Assembly: GCA_951394045.1 (NCBI GenBank)
Contig: OX595994.1
Coordinates: forward strand, 1,612,001-1,676,000
Direction: 5' to 3'
Source: Nitzschia sp. DOCU1
Taxonomy: Eukaryota > Bacillariophyta > Bacillariophyceae > Bacillariales > Bacillariaceae
DNA: 64,000 bases
The position numbers and the translations under genes were made by a program. Within the stretch, counting starts at the first letter, position 1. The number at the start of each line of letters is the position of its first letter. Below the pieces are notes generated by a model. The model searched no databases, was not told where the DNA came from, and worked only from the letters and a program-made list of their open reading frames with translations. Of the stretch, positions 31,453 to 40,969 are shown piece by piece.

Positions 31453-34400
31453 TTAAGAACCCAATGAAATAGAAGTCTTCTTGTTGAAACGCACTGGAAA
31501 GCGTTGGCAGATATCTTGCTTGAACTTGGACCACATGGCCCCCCACTTACCCTTGAAAACGACCCAATCAATCGTTGGATAACCGTATTTACGACACAGA
31601 GCATCGGGAAAGCCTACCTGACGGCATAATTGACCATACAACTCGTTCAGCTGGTTCCCATTTCGAATCGGCGTGCTGGAGACTCCAATCGTCACGGCCA
31701 GCAACCTCCCAACCACGTTGCGGTCGTGAAAGAAGTCTGCATCCAATTCAAACCCACCCACAATGATACCCTTCAGATTAACAGGCGCATTCTGGGCAAA
31801 GACATCACTCAGGTGCCACCACTTGCGAGAGTGCAAAAAGACTTCCCATGCGGCCTCGTTGTAATTGACATCCATGTACAAACGAGCGGAGCCAATGATG
31901 GGAGTACCGACAGTCACATTCTCAGTCTTGCCTGGGGTATCATGCCACCAATGGTTGATGGTCCCCGCCCGCTTTTTCGCCTTGAGGCGTTGCCGATTCC
32001 TCGCCGATTGCGGCGCAAAGCTCGTTTCGCGCCATCGAATCACATTCTCCTCGGGGTAGCCTACATCTCGCAAGATTTCCTGCAGCATTTCTTCAAAGTC
32101 GTTGTAGTCAAAAATGTCGGCGCCGACTTCGTCAAAGCACGGCTTGGCCAGTTCCATTTCATCGCCGCCTAGATGGAGATACGGTGGATTCTCAAAAATC
32201 TCAATGACTTCGCGGATAACATCGGTCAAAATGCCCCGAAAGTTGGGGTGGGTAACGTTGAGCGGTATGGCGTATCCTCGGTTACAGGCTTGATTGCGAC
32301 ATGGGATAACCAACCCAGGTATACCCGTCCAAGCGCCAGCATGTCCTGGTACGTTGATCTCCGGGATGATGGCGATGTTCTTGGATCGGGCATAAGAAAT
32401 GAGCTCCCGTATATCCTCTCTGGAATACACTTGCGTGTTTCCGTTAATTCTTGTTGGACAAGCCAGTGCGGGCTGTGATTCCAGTTGAATCGCAAATGCT
32501 TGATCGTCGGTTAAGCGCAAGTGAATCAAGTTGTATTGAAGCACTGTCAAAATATCGATAAGGCGTTTCAGCCACTGAAGAGGAAAGTAGTGCCGTCCCG
32601 CATCGACCAGTATACCCAGCATGCTAGTCTCTAATTGTAAATCTAGCGGTTTGAGCGTCGACAAGTTGAAAGTCGTGTCCTGCAGAATATCGATGACTCT
32701 TCCATTTCGATCAAAGTCGGAAGGGAACTTAGGATCTGGTCCGTACTGCAACGCGAGCACATCAAACGTTTGATTGTGCCTTGTGGAGGGCGCAGTCGCC
32801 TTTTGAATTCTGACATCATTAGCAATTATTGCTGTGCGGCTCCGTTGTTGGCCAGGCAGCAGCCTCGCATCGGAACTGACTGGTTTCGGAAATCTTTGGC
32901 ACACATCTTGCTTCCACTCCTTCCAAACTGAACTCCAACTGGCCTTGAAGCTTCCCCAATCCAAAATCGGCCGACCGTACTTTCGACAGAGCGCCTCCGG
33001 GAGTCGGACTTGTAGACAAAGTTCGGCGTAAATCTTATTTAGTTGGTTGCCGCTTAAAATGGGAAGATTGGAAACCCCAATTGTAACTGCTAACAACCGT
33101 CCAACAACGTTTCGATCATGAAAGAAACCAGCATCCAGCTCGAAGCCGCCTACAATGATCCCTTCCAAATTCACCGGTGCGTTTTGTGCGAAGATTTCGT
33201 CGAGATGCCACCACTTGCGCGAATGTAAAAAGACTTCCCAAGCAGCCTCGTCCACATTTACATCCATATAAAGTCTAGCGGAACCAATTATTGGCGTTCC
33301 GGCAGTCACATTCTCCGTTTTACCCGGAGTATCATGCCACCAGTGGTTGATGGTTCCCGCACGCTTCCCTCTCTTGGTGGGCTGCAATGCAAAACTTGTT
33401 TCACGCCATCGAATGACCTGTGCTTCAGGATAGCCCACATCTTCCAAAATTTCCTGTAGCATTCCTTCAAAATCGTTGTAGTCAAAAAGCTCGGCCCCAA
33501 GCTCATCAAAACAGCCCTTTGCCAACTCCATTTCATCCCCGCCCAGGTGAAGATAGGGAGGATCCTCAAATACATCAAGTACCTCACGAATTACATCCGT
33601 CAATATTCCACGTAAGTTGGGATGAGAAATATTCAGAGGGAGTGCGTACCCTTTGCGGCAGGCAAACGAGCGGCACGGAACAACGAGCCCTGGGATGCCA
33701 ATCCATGCACCTGCGTGGCCCGGGACGTTGATTTCAGGGAAAATTGCAACCCTTTTGGTGCGAGCGTAGGAAATCCACTCTTTGATATCACTCCGACTGT
33801 ATACCTTAGTATTTCCGTGGAGATGCGTTGGGCAGGTCAAATTGGGGTGTGACTCCAACTGGATCGCGAAGGCCTGATCATCTGTAAGACGAACATGGAT
33901 AAAGTTGTACTGCAAGGCAGCCAAAACATCCACTAGTCGCTTCAACCACTCAAGAGGAAAGTAATGGCGACCGGCGTCAACCAGAAGACCCAACATGTTG
34001 GTTTGGAGCTCAAGTTTCAGCGGCTGAAGTGAAGACAAGTTGAAGGAAGTGTCTTGCAATATATCAATGACGGTAGCCGCACGGTTGAAGTCTGTTGGAA
34101 ACTTTGGATTTGGCCCGTGTTGCAGCGCCAACACATCAAACGTCTGATCGGGATCAGGGGCTAACTTGGCAACCCGCTGAGCGACGCCCGGCAATCCACG
34201 TGCTGCTGTCGGCTGTGGCGGCACTGGAAAGCGTTGGCAGATATCTTGCTTGAACTTGGACCACATGGTTCCCCATTTACCCTTGAAAACGACCCAATCA
34301 ATCGTTGGATAACCGTATTTACGACACAGAGCATCGGGAAAGCCTACCTGACGGCATAATTGACCATACAACTCGTTCAGCTGGTTCCCATTTCGAATCG

Positions 34401-35913
34401 GCGTGCTGGAGACTCCAATCGTCACGGCCAGCAACCTCCCAACCACGTTGCGGTCGTGAAAGAAGTCTGCATCTAATTCAAACCCACCCACAATGATACC
34501 CTTCAGATTAACAGGCGCATTCTGGGCAAAGACATCACTCAGGTGCCACCATTTGCGAGAGTGCAAAAAGACTTCCCATGCGGCCTCGTTGTAATTGACA
34601 TCCATGTACAAACGAGCGGAGCCAATGATGGGAGTACCGACAGTCACATTTTCAGTCTTGCCCGGGGTGTCATGCCACCAATGATTGATGGTCCCCGCCC
34701 GCTTTTTCGCCTTGAGGCGTTGCCGATTCCTGGCCGATTGCGGCGCAAAGCTCGTTTCGCGCCATCGAATCACATTCTCCTCGGGGTAACCCACATCTCG
34801 CAAGATTTCCTGCAGCATTTCTTCAAAGTCGTTGTAGTCAAAAATGTCGGCGCCGACTTCGTCAAAGCACGGCTTGGCCAGTTCCATTTCATCGCCGCCT
34901 AGATGGAGATACGGTGGATTCTCAAAAATCTCAATGACTTCGCGGATAACATCGGTCAAAATGCCCCGAAAGTTGGGGTGGGTAACGTTCAGCGGTATGG
35001 CGTATCCTCGGCTACAGGCTTGATTGCGGCACGGGATAACCAGGCCAGGAATCCCCACCCAAGCAGCCGCGTGCCCTGGAACATTGATTTCCGGAATGAC
35101 CGAGATTTGCTTCTTCTTTGCATAGGCAATAAAGTCTCGAATGTCACTTGGGCTGTACACTTTTGTATTTCCATTGTAGCGCGTCGGACACGCCAATTTG
35201 GGTTGGGATTCCAATTGAATCGCAAACGCCTGATCGTCGGTCAAGCGAAAATGAATCAAATTGTACTGAAGGACGGCCAGGACATCGACTAGCCGCTTGA
35301 GCCAATCGACTGTAAAGTAATGCCGACCCGCATCAACCAAAATGCCAAGCATGTCAGTTTGGAGATCCAACTGGAGTGGCTGAAGTGAGCCCAAATCAAA
35401 GGAAGGATCTTGTAGAATGTCAATGACACGTCCCGACCTGTCAAAATCGGGCGGAAACTGAGGTTTCGGTGCGTGCTGAAGGGCTAGAACATCGAATCTT
35501 ATGCTCGAAGGGACGGTAGAGTTGTGAGCTGAGGCCATGGCGACTGTTGCCATGGACTTTCCTGTTGTCAACGTGGAATTGACTGTTTGCTGCGGAAGCT
35601 TGGGTTTTTGCAGCACTTCCCTATTCTCAGTAGAATTCCGGTCGGGTGTCTTAGATATTGTAACGTTCGACGCTGCTGGAGCATCAGGCCGTGATGATAG
35701 AATCGGGTGGTCTTGGATGTCTTGCTGGTTTTCAGGATACCTGGCATGAAAGAATCCAACCTGCACAATTGTAATGGCCACCATGGCCACCATCAATAAA
35801 ACGAGTCTCCGTCGATCCTGCGAGGCCTTATTTGGCGGGGCGTTTTCAGGCTCTCTTGCCCCTTTTCGCTTTTTCGCCTTGCTCGGCGACGTCTTTTCTA
35901 TTCGAAGCGTCAT
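31453..35913 (-). CDS. Triple-module GH20 beta-hexosaminidase-like protein, type II membrane
   Basis: A single 1486-residue frame. The frame opens at a GTG at 35925, and the first ATG is at 35913. After a basic stub there is one hydrophobic anchor (about residues 36-53), then three complete GH20 catalytic modules at roughly 135-560, 590-1020 and 1045-1470. Each module has the family marks: DAGRHYF, a LTDDQAFAIQLES block, EINVPGHA and the catalytic Asp-Glu pair in YLHLGGDEMELA, followed by INHWWHDTPGKTENVT. GH20 enzymes remove terminal GlcNAc or GalNAc by substrate-assisted catalysis. The N-terminal anchor suggests a Golgi, lysosomal or cell-surface enzyme acting on glycans or chitin. All three modules keep the catalytic pair. 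Modules 1 and 3 are almost identical over their C-terminal halves, while module 2 has diverged. Confidence 0.93.
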   Translation of the reverse strand: MTLRIEKTSPSKAKKRKGAREPENAPPNKASQDRRRLVLLMVAMVAITIVQVGFFHARYPENQQDIQDHPILSSRPDAPAASNVTISKTPDRNSTENREVLQKPKLPQQTVNSTLTTGKSMATVAMASAHNSTVPSSIRFDVLALQHAPKPQFPPDFDRSGRVIDILQDPSFDLGSLQPLQLDLQTDMLGILVDAGRHYFTVDWLKRLVDVLAVLQYNLIHFRLTDDQAFAIQLESQPKLACPTRYNGNTKVYSPSDIRDFIAYAKKKQISVIPEINVPGHAAAWVGIPGLVIPCRNQACSRGYAIPLNVTHPNFRGILTDVIREVIEIFENPPYLHLGGDEMELAKPCFDEVGADIFDYNDFEEMLQEILRDVGYPEENVIRWRETSFAPQSARNRQRLKAKKRAGTINHWWHDTPGKTENVTVGTPIIGSARLYMDVNYNEAAWEVFLHSRKWWHLSDVFAQNAPVNLKGIIVGGFELDADFFHDRNVVGRLLAVTIGVSSTPIRNGNQLNELYGQLCRQVGFPDALCRKYGYPTIDWVVFKGKWGTMWSKFKQDICQRFPVPPQPTAARGLPGVAQRVAKLAPDPDQTFDVLALQHGPNPKFPTDFNRAATVIDILQDTSFNLSSLQPLKLELQTNMLGLLVDAGRHYFPLEWLKRLVDVLAALQYNFIHVRLTDDQAFAIQLESHPNLTCPTHLHGNTKVYSRSDIKEWISYARTKRVAIFPEINVPGHAGAWIGIPGLVVPCRSFACRKGYALPLNISHPNLRGILTDVIREVLDVFEDPPYLHLGGDEMELAKGCFDELGAELFDYNDFEGMLQEILEDVGYPEAQVIRWRETSFALQPTKRGKRAGTINHWWHDTPGKTENVTAGTPIIGSARLYMDVNVDEAAWEVFLHSRKWWHLDEIFAQNAPVNLEGIIVGGFELDAGFFHDRNVVGRLLAVTIGVSNLPILSGNQLNKIYAELCLQVRLPEALCRKYGRPILDWGSFKASWSSVWKEWKQDVCQRFPKPVSSDARLLPGQQRSRTAIIANDVRIQKATAPSTRHNQTFDVLALQYGPDPKFPSDFDRNGRVIDILQDTTFNLSTLKPLDLQLETSMLGILVDAGRHYFPLQWLKRLIDILTVLQYNLIHLRLTDDQAFAIQLESQPALACPTRINGNTQVYSREDIRELISYARSKNIAIIPEINVPGHAGAWTGIPGLVIPCRNQACNRGYAIPLNVTHPNFRGILTDVIREVIEIFENPPYLHLGGDEMELAKPCFDEVGADIFDYNDFEEMLQEILRDVGYPEENVIRWRETSFAPQSARNRQRLKAKKRAGTINHWWHDTPGKTENVTVGTPIIGSARLYMDVNYNEAAWEVFLHSRKWWHLSDVFAQNAPVNLKGIIVGGFELDADFFHDRNVVGRLLAVTIGVSSTPIRNGNQLNELYGQLCRQVGFPDALCRKYGYPTIDWVVFKGKWGAMWSKFKQDICQRFPVRFNKKTSISLGS
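31493..32310 (-). repeat. GH20 internal duplication, copy in module 3
   Basis: About 815 bp nearly identical to 34223-35040, at a constant offset of 2730 bp with no indel across the block. Scattered substitutions are mostly silent. Similarity drops sharply past about 32310, where module 3 reads its own diverged sequence. Confidence 0.85.
34223..35040 (-). repeat. GH20 internal duplication, copy in module 1
   Basis: Partner of 31493-32310. It covers the C-terminal half of module 1 from the EINVPGH-adjacent region through the module end and into the linker. The middle module (about 32880-34150) does not share this identity, so the similarity is better explained by gene conversion between modules 1 and 3 than by simple serial duplication. 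Confidence 0.85.
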
Positions 35914-36831
35914 CTCTCGTGCCACAATAGCGTAGTACTCACTAACTAAAGAAAGGAAGGGCTACGAATGAGTTAAGTTGAGCGCATGGTGTATTGCTCT
36001 TATCCTCCCAAGCGGAGAGCGACTTCCTTTCCCTCTCTAAAAAAAAAGTGATGACTTTCTGACCGCGCAGAGCTACAGCTAGTGAAGTCAAAGAAGTCGA
36101 ACTTAGTTAATGGGTAATGAGCTTTCGATGACGAACACGAAAGGCGGCATCCGTTCAATGGTAGGGCGAACATTGTGTATGTCGTTTGAGACAAATCTAC
36201 ATAATGGAAAGGCACAAATATGCATCGGCAGGCGCGTAACGCGAAGGAAGGGCGACCTCCATCCATCCGACGCCATCACCGCGAAGATCCGCAATGCCAA
36301 AAACTGGAAGCGCAACTCTTGAAAAACTGGTCGTCTTTCATTCTGATGATGACTATCTTCACCGGTTTGTGTGACCTGTTCTTTCCTCTTCAGGGGAGGA
36401 CGTTCCCTCCCGCTCGCATTCACACATGGATATTTTCGACGGGATTCACTTTTATTCGTAAACTCTAGTCCGACGGGTGGATTGTCGTCTGTTGGAAGGC
36501 GTAGAGAATGTGACACTCTCCACGACAAGTTGGACAGGACTGAAACTTATGACGAACAAGAGTCAAACTGCAAAACAATTGTTTCCTCCAAACAAGGGCG
36601 CAAACAATACCAATACATCCAGACACAGTTTCTCGAAGGGCGGCTAGTTCGCAAGAATAGCGCCCATGGAGCATTGCTACCATGTTTCTCGTTTGAGCAA
36701 AACTACGAATTGCAGCGGCGGGTGGCATTCTCACATTAGAAATATCCCCGTTTCGACAAAAACTTCGGGATCAAGTGAGAAGGAGATTTCTGCTGCTCTC
36801 ATAATTTTAACCCCCGCAAAGTTGAGAGACC
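35914..36831. other. Divergent intergenic region, no gene seen
   Basis: This region separates the GH20 gene and the TPR gene. Overlapping open frames on both strands (for example 36103-36528 minus and 36371-36739 plus) show no domain and no consistent coding character. I treat them as chance frames. Confidence 0.5.
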
Positions 36832-37512
36832 ATGTTGATGTATTCCTCCTCTTCCACTTCAAGTCCGTCACCCAGAGACAACGCATTTGCGTCCCCTGCC
36901 GATCCTCATGCTGCTACTAATGCTAGTACTCTCAAGTCAAGCACGACGTCAACAAACAGCACAGCAGCTGGCACTAGCATGCTCTCTCATCACGTGACCC
37001 CGCTTCAAGCGTTCCATGGTGATCTGGAAAAGACGGCCAATGAATGCATTGTAGCCGCATACGATCTTGTCTGGCATCAATCTGAATACAATCAAGCATT
37101 GCTACTCCTACACAAGGCGCTGGATATTCAACGATCTTTCTTGGGTAAGCACCACAAGGATGTCGGCTATACTTGCAACTTCATTGCTACTACGTACTGG
37201 CTGCAAGATCAAGAACGGAACAATGCCATGCGATACTTCCTGGAGGCCCGCCGCATCTTTTGCAAGAATATGGATGGTGATATTGCTCTCTGTAGTCCTC
37301 TTGTACGTGGCATTGACGATCGGATTCATTGTCTCTTATTGCGCTTTCAATTGTCAGCAGAGGATATTGAACGAGCAAAGCAAGCGATTGAACGGAGTAT
37401 GGCACACGAGCTTCAGGGAGACAAATTTAAAGCCCAAGGGCTGGTACAAGCTGCCCGAGACGAATACAAGCGGGCCCGCAAAGTGGCGGGGGTCTTGCGG
37501 CAACTAATTTAA
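36832..37512 (+). CDS. TPR-like (kinesin light chain type) small protein
   Basis: A 226-residue single-exon frame from an ATG. The first 50 residues are Ser/Thr-rich and low complexity. Residues about 65-145 contain TPR-like helices (AAYDLVWHQSEYNQALLLLHKALDIQRSFLGKHHKDVGYTCNFIA is the typical kinesin-light-chain pattern, split here by family convention into two helices). A final helical part (ERSMAHELQGDKFKA) may be a MIT-like or capping helix. It is probably a protein-protein adaptor. No partner can be named from context. Confidence 0.75.
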   Translation: MLMYSSSSTSSPSPRDNAFASPADPHAATNASTLKSSTTSTNSTAAGTSMLSHHVTPLQAFHGDLEKTANECIVAAYDLVWHQSEYNQALLLLHKALDIQRSFLGKHHKDVGYTCNFIATTYWLQDQERNNAMRYFLEARRIFCKNMDGDIALCSPLVRGIDDRIHCLLLRFQLSAEDIERAKQAIERSMAHELQGDKFKAQGLVQAARDEYKRARKVAGVLRQLI

Positions 37513-38194
37513 GATTTCATATAACTCTACAACTACTAGCCAGTAATGCGAAAGTTCTCAGTAAATTGGCTAGGTAGCTGACAGTTAATAGATATTGAGA
37601 ATCAGATTTGATAATGAGAATCAGATTTATCCTATCCTATACTTTATCATCAGAAGTAGCACCATAAGCAACATGTTCGTTCTTGCTCTTCAGTTGTTAT
37701 CTTGATCGAGGGGACGTTGCTCGCATACCAGCGAGTTTGGATAGCAGATTGCTCTATCACCGCTAAGGAACAATCCTAGAGAAGAGTTTCGGCTCGTACT
37801 ACGTGTAGCGCTCTGTGAGGACCATGAGCGAAAAGCTTCTCAATGAGCATGCATCCAAACCGCTTTACAACCATCGTCTCTGCAATCTCTCTACCGGGAG
37901 GTATGGCCTGCGATGAAAGCTTCTCAAGCAAAGTCAAATGACAGACGGACGACGGAAGGGACGAAGACGACTCAATCGAGTATTTCGAATTTGATACGCA
38001 CGATCAAACCCTGCACAGGATCGAATCAATCCACCCCAATAGCATTCTGACAAAATGCCCAAGAAGGAAAGAGTTCGTTCTTCCAAGATTGCACCATCGG
38101 CTCTCACTCGACGGATTTGAACAAGAGTCTCATAACTTTTCGAAAGAGAAACCAACATTCCAATACAACAACCTCCTAAAAACTAATTACAACC
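37513..38194. other. Intergenic region, no gene seen
   Basis: This stretch contains the direct repeat GAGAATCAGATTT near 37599 and 37617 and AT-rich sequence, and probably the 5' region of the MsrB-like gene. I see no open frame with coding character. Confidence 0.5.
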
Positions 38195-38766
38195 ATGACT
38201 GTCGTTCCTACCACCCTACCTGTTGTCGGTGATGAAGCCATCATGAGCCCAAAGAAGCACGGCACCAGTGAAACTCCAGTTCAAAAGGATCTACGCTGGG
38301 GTTGTGACGTGGACACAGCAAATCGCATTTGCAATTTTAATCGCCACTATGCTGGTACGTTTGGAATGCACGGCGCACTTTATAATTGAGGGCTGATCGT
38401 TTATCGTTTCTAACTGTGTGTCCTTGTCTACCATGTGCAGAACACTCGGGATACTTTGAGAGCAAGACGACCTTAGTCAAGTTTGCCAAGGAGACCGATG
38501 GGGAGATCGAATTCTTCGATTCCAACACGGGTAAGCTTTTGTTCACGGCACCCCGCGGCCGCACTATGAATGAGTTTTTGATTGAGAGCAAGGCACATGG
38601 ATGGCCCTCTTTCCGAGATGCTGAAGTGAATTGGGAATACGTTCGCTGTCTTCCCAACGGTGAGTCCGTGTCGGTCGACGGAACCCATTTGGGACACAAC
38701 CTGCCTGATAAGAAGGGAAACCGCTATTGCATCAATTTGGTCTCGGTTGCTGGAAATCCCATGTAA
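38195..38766 (+). CDS. SelR/MsrB-like methionine-R-sulfoxide reductase domain protein
   Basis: Exons 38195-38354 and 38441-38766 are joined at a GT-AG intron (restoring NRHYAEHSGYFES) to 161 residues. The second half has MsrB features: AHGWPSFRD, DGTHLGHNLPD and the catalytic-Cys block RYCIN (Cys150). The CxxC pairs that bind zinc in many MsrB proteins are missing, and the N-terminal part (CDVDTANRICNFNRHYAEHS) is not typical, so this is a diverged branch. Expected reaction: reduction of methionine-R-sulfoxide in proteins using thioredoxin. No targeting signal is apparent, so a cytosolic place is likely. Confidence 0.75.
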
Positions 38767-39031
38767 GCTGACTCGTGTAGCTACGGACGCAAATATAATG
38801 GCTAGCTGGTGTCGGCGTCACTGCTGGATGCTCTACGATTCATCGGGGAATTCTTTCGCGACAACGAGTATCACCTCACCAAGGAACACATACCCCATGG
38901 CCATTCGTCAACCAGGGCATCAATATGCTATTGAGTAGGTTACTTAACTAGTAAGTCTATTAATAAAAATATGAAGCTCTTATGCACACATTCCGGTAGC
39001 AACAAAAACAATCAGCGGCTCAGCCCCTTTG

Positions 39032-40381
39032 TTAGCTCGCTTCTTGGTCGTTGCCGCACCAAGACTTGAAATAAGCGTGATAGCGAAACATCAAATGGGA
39101 CACAGACAAACCCATCTGTTCCACTCGTTTCTTATCGTCATTCAAATGAAAGCTGACTTGGTGTTGGCTTACGTGATCGATCCCCACATTGTTGGCAAAG
39201 CCGTACCGTCTCTTCAAGGTAGTGGGAACCAGTGGGCTGTTGAATCCCTCAAAATGCATACTTGCTTCCGCGCTTCCCCCAAAGCGCCAGCCCCCAGCCT
39301 CATCTTGTGTATCCGAGACATAAACACCGTGTTCCATAAAGAATTCGGACATATAAATATCATCCCGAGAGTCCTCTACTTCGGGACGAAACCCGTCAGC
39401 ACCCTTCTCTCCCCACATTTTGAGGGCAGCTGGATTCAAGAGGTAGCCACCCCATCCAGCTGCAACCAAGTAGTTTCGATAGGCCATGGGCGTGGCTAAT
39501 AGTAGCGGGCGAGGCCGCAATTGTGCCGTGGCACTAGCCTCTTTTGCATAAGTCTCCGAAACGCGATCCATGAAGCCATTTTCAAGCTGATGGATTTGAT
39601 CACTCATCAGAAAGTGACGTAGATGATCCATCAACACATACGAACTGTCACCAACGATGAAGAAATAGTCGTAGTCATCAAGATAGTTATGATAGGCGTA
39701 CGTCCACATTGTTCTGACTTTCTGCCAGATGTTAAAGGATGCACCCGGCAATTTGTACGGAAGATCAATCGTCCCAATCGAGTGATCGGTCAGGTTGCTG
39801 GCTCCAAAAAAGCCATCACAATCTTGCCCCCAAGTTTCTGCAATAGCGGCTTGCTTAGACAAATCATCACTCTCCGTATGGATCATGCACAATACTCGAA
39901 TCTTTCGGGTCGACTCTGCCAACTCGGCTTGCAGGTTGTGGAGACCTCTTCGGATTCTCTGTAACAACAGGTTTCCCTGTTCCCCTTCGATGCCGAATGT
40001 ATCACTTTCACTGGGGCAGATAACGCCGGATTCAAAACTGTCGATCAGTTTCTCTGGAGTTCGGGGCTTCAAAAGTCGATCCACCGATGGATTGACCACC
40101 ATGCCAAGCGTCCCATTGGGATGACGGGCGCCTTGGTGGGGATGGTTCATATTGATAACATGATCACCAGGACCACGATCCAACCACCAATCTTGAGTGA
40201 CGGGTCTATGCGTGACTCCTTTAGTGATGATGAATGGATCAGGGTTGACATGACGGCCCAAAAAGAACGGCGAGGCTGTGCAAAGCGCTACCAGCACCGC
40301 TTGCAGAAATTTCATGCACTTTGAGCATGATGCATCGCTGCCACTTTTAGGCGATTCGTTGCAAAGGGATTTCACCCTCAT
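39032..40381 (-). CDS. GT31-like glycosyltransferase (core 1 galactosyltransferase/Fringe type)
   Basis: A 449-residue frame from an ATG, with a signal-anchor at about residues 23-41 (MKFLQAVLVALCTASPFFLG), so a type II Golgi enzyme. The catalytic part matches C1GALT-like proteins: RKIRVLCMIHTESDDL, AIAETWGQDCDGFFGAS, IWQKVRTMWTYAY and DYDYFFIVGDSSYVLMDHLR, then GGYLLNPAALKMWGEKG and EDSRDDIYMSEFF. Where relatives have an acidic DxD triplet for the metal-bound sugar nucleotide, this protein has GDSS (residues 244-247), keeping only one Asp. Substrate is unknown. Weak or altered donor binding is possible. Confidence 0.82.
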   Translation of the reverse strand: MRVKSLCNESPKSGSDASCSKCMKFLQAVLVALCTASPFFLGRHVNPDPFIITKGVTHRPVTQDWWLDRGPGDHVINMNHPHQGARHPNGTLGMVVNPSVDRLLKPRTPEKLIDSFESGVICPSESDTFGIEGEQGNLLLQRIRRGLHNLQAELAESTRKIRVLCMIHTESDDLSKQAAIAETWGQDCDGFFGASNLTDHSIGTIDLPYKLPGASFNIWQKVRTMWTYAYHNYLDDYDYFFIVGDSSYVLMDHLRHFLMSDQIHQLENGFMDRVSETYAKEASATAQLRPRPLLLATPMAYRNYLVAAGWGGYLLNPAALKMWGEKGADGFRPEVEDSRDDIYMSEFFMEHGVYVSDTQDEAGGWRFGGSAEASMHFEGFNSPLVPTTLKRRYGFANNVGIDHVSQHQVSFHLNDDKKRVEQMGLSVSHLMFRYHAYFKSWCGNDQEAS

Positions 40382-40969
40382 ATCTTTCTAAGAATAGTAG
40401 TTAGCAATAGTGAAATCAACAATAAATGTTTCGTCGCGGCAGGAGGCAAATTCTATGCTCTTGATGGCCATCATCGAAGCCTCGGCAGTTTAGTGGCATC
40501 AAAATTTGGAAGAATGTTCCACTGAAATTGGTAGATGTGCCGGCTGCGCTTCCAACGGCTCAACGGGCGCCCAATACACGAATTGGTCCCACGGGAACCA
40601 GCCGGTGCGCTCGCGCGCAGGCCGACCTCATTTTTCCGACCAGTCGGAATCCTTCCGAAATTTGGATCTTTTGATCGCCCTATCCGGAGTCTACTGGTAG
40701 CTTGATAGGCTGCCAGGTAGTAGAAAATAACGAAGCAAGTCCCGACTATCGATACTAGTAGTCAAGAGTCCACCATCGCGAAGAAAGTAGTAGAAAGGCT
40801 TTGGGCTATGATGCAGCTTTCATACGACGGCATCAAACTACTTGATTGTCGCGCATCCAAAGGTTCCCCAGACGCTAAAGCTACACAAAAGTAGGCATTT
40901 TTCAGTCTACAACGATAATCAAGGCATCGCGAAAAAAAAAAGAATACAACTACTGATATTCCTTAGCTA
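40382..40969. other. Intergenic region, no gene seen
   Basis: This spacer lies upstream of the GT31-like gene and downstream of the proteasome gene. It has scattered CTACTGGTAG, CTAGTAGTC and AGTAGTAGAAA words of the dispersed type also seen near 8.4, 56.3 and 63.5 kb. I see no coding frame. Confidence 0.5.
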
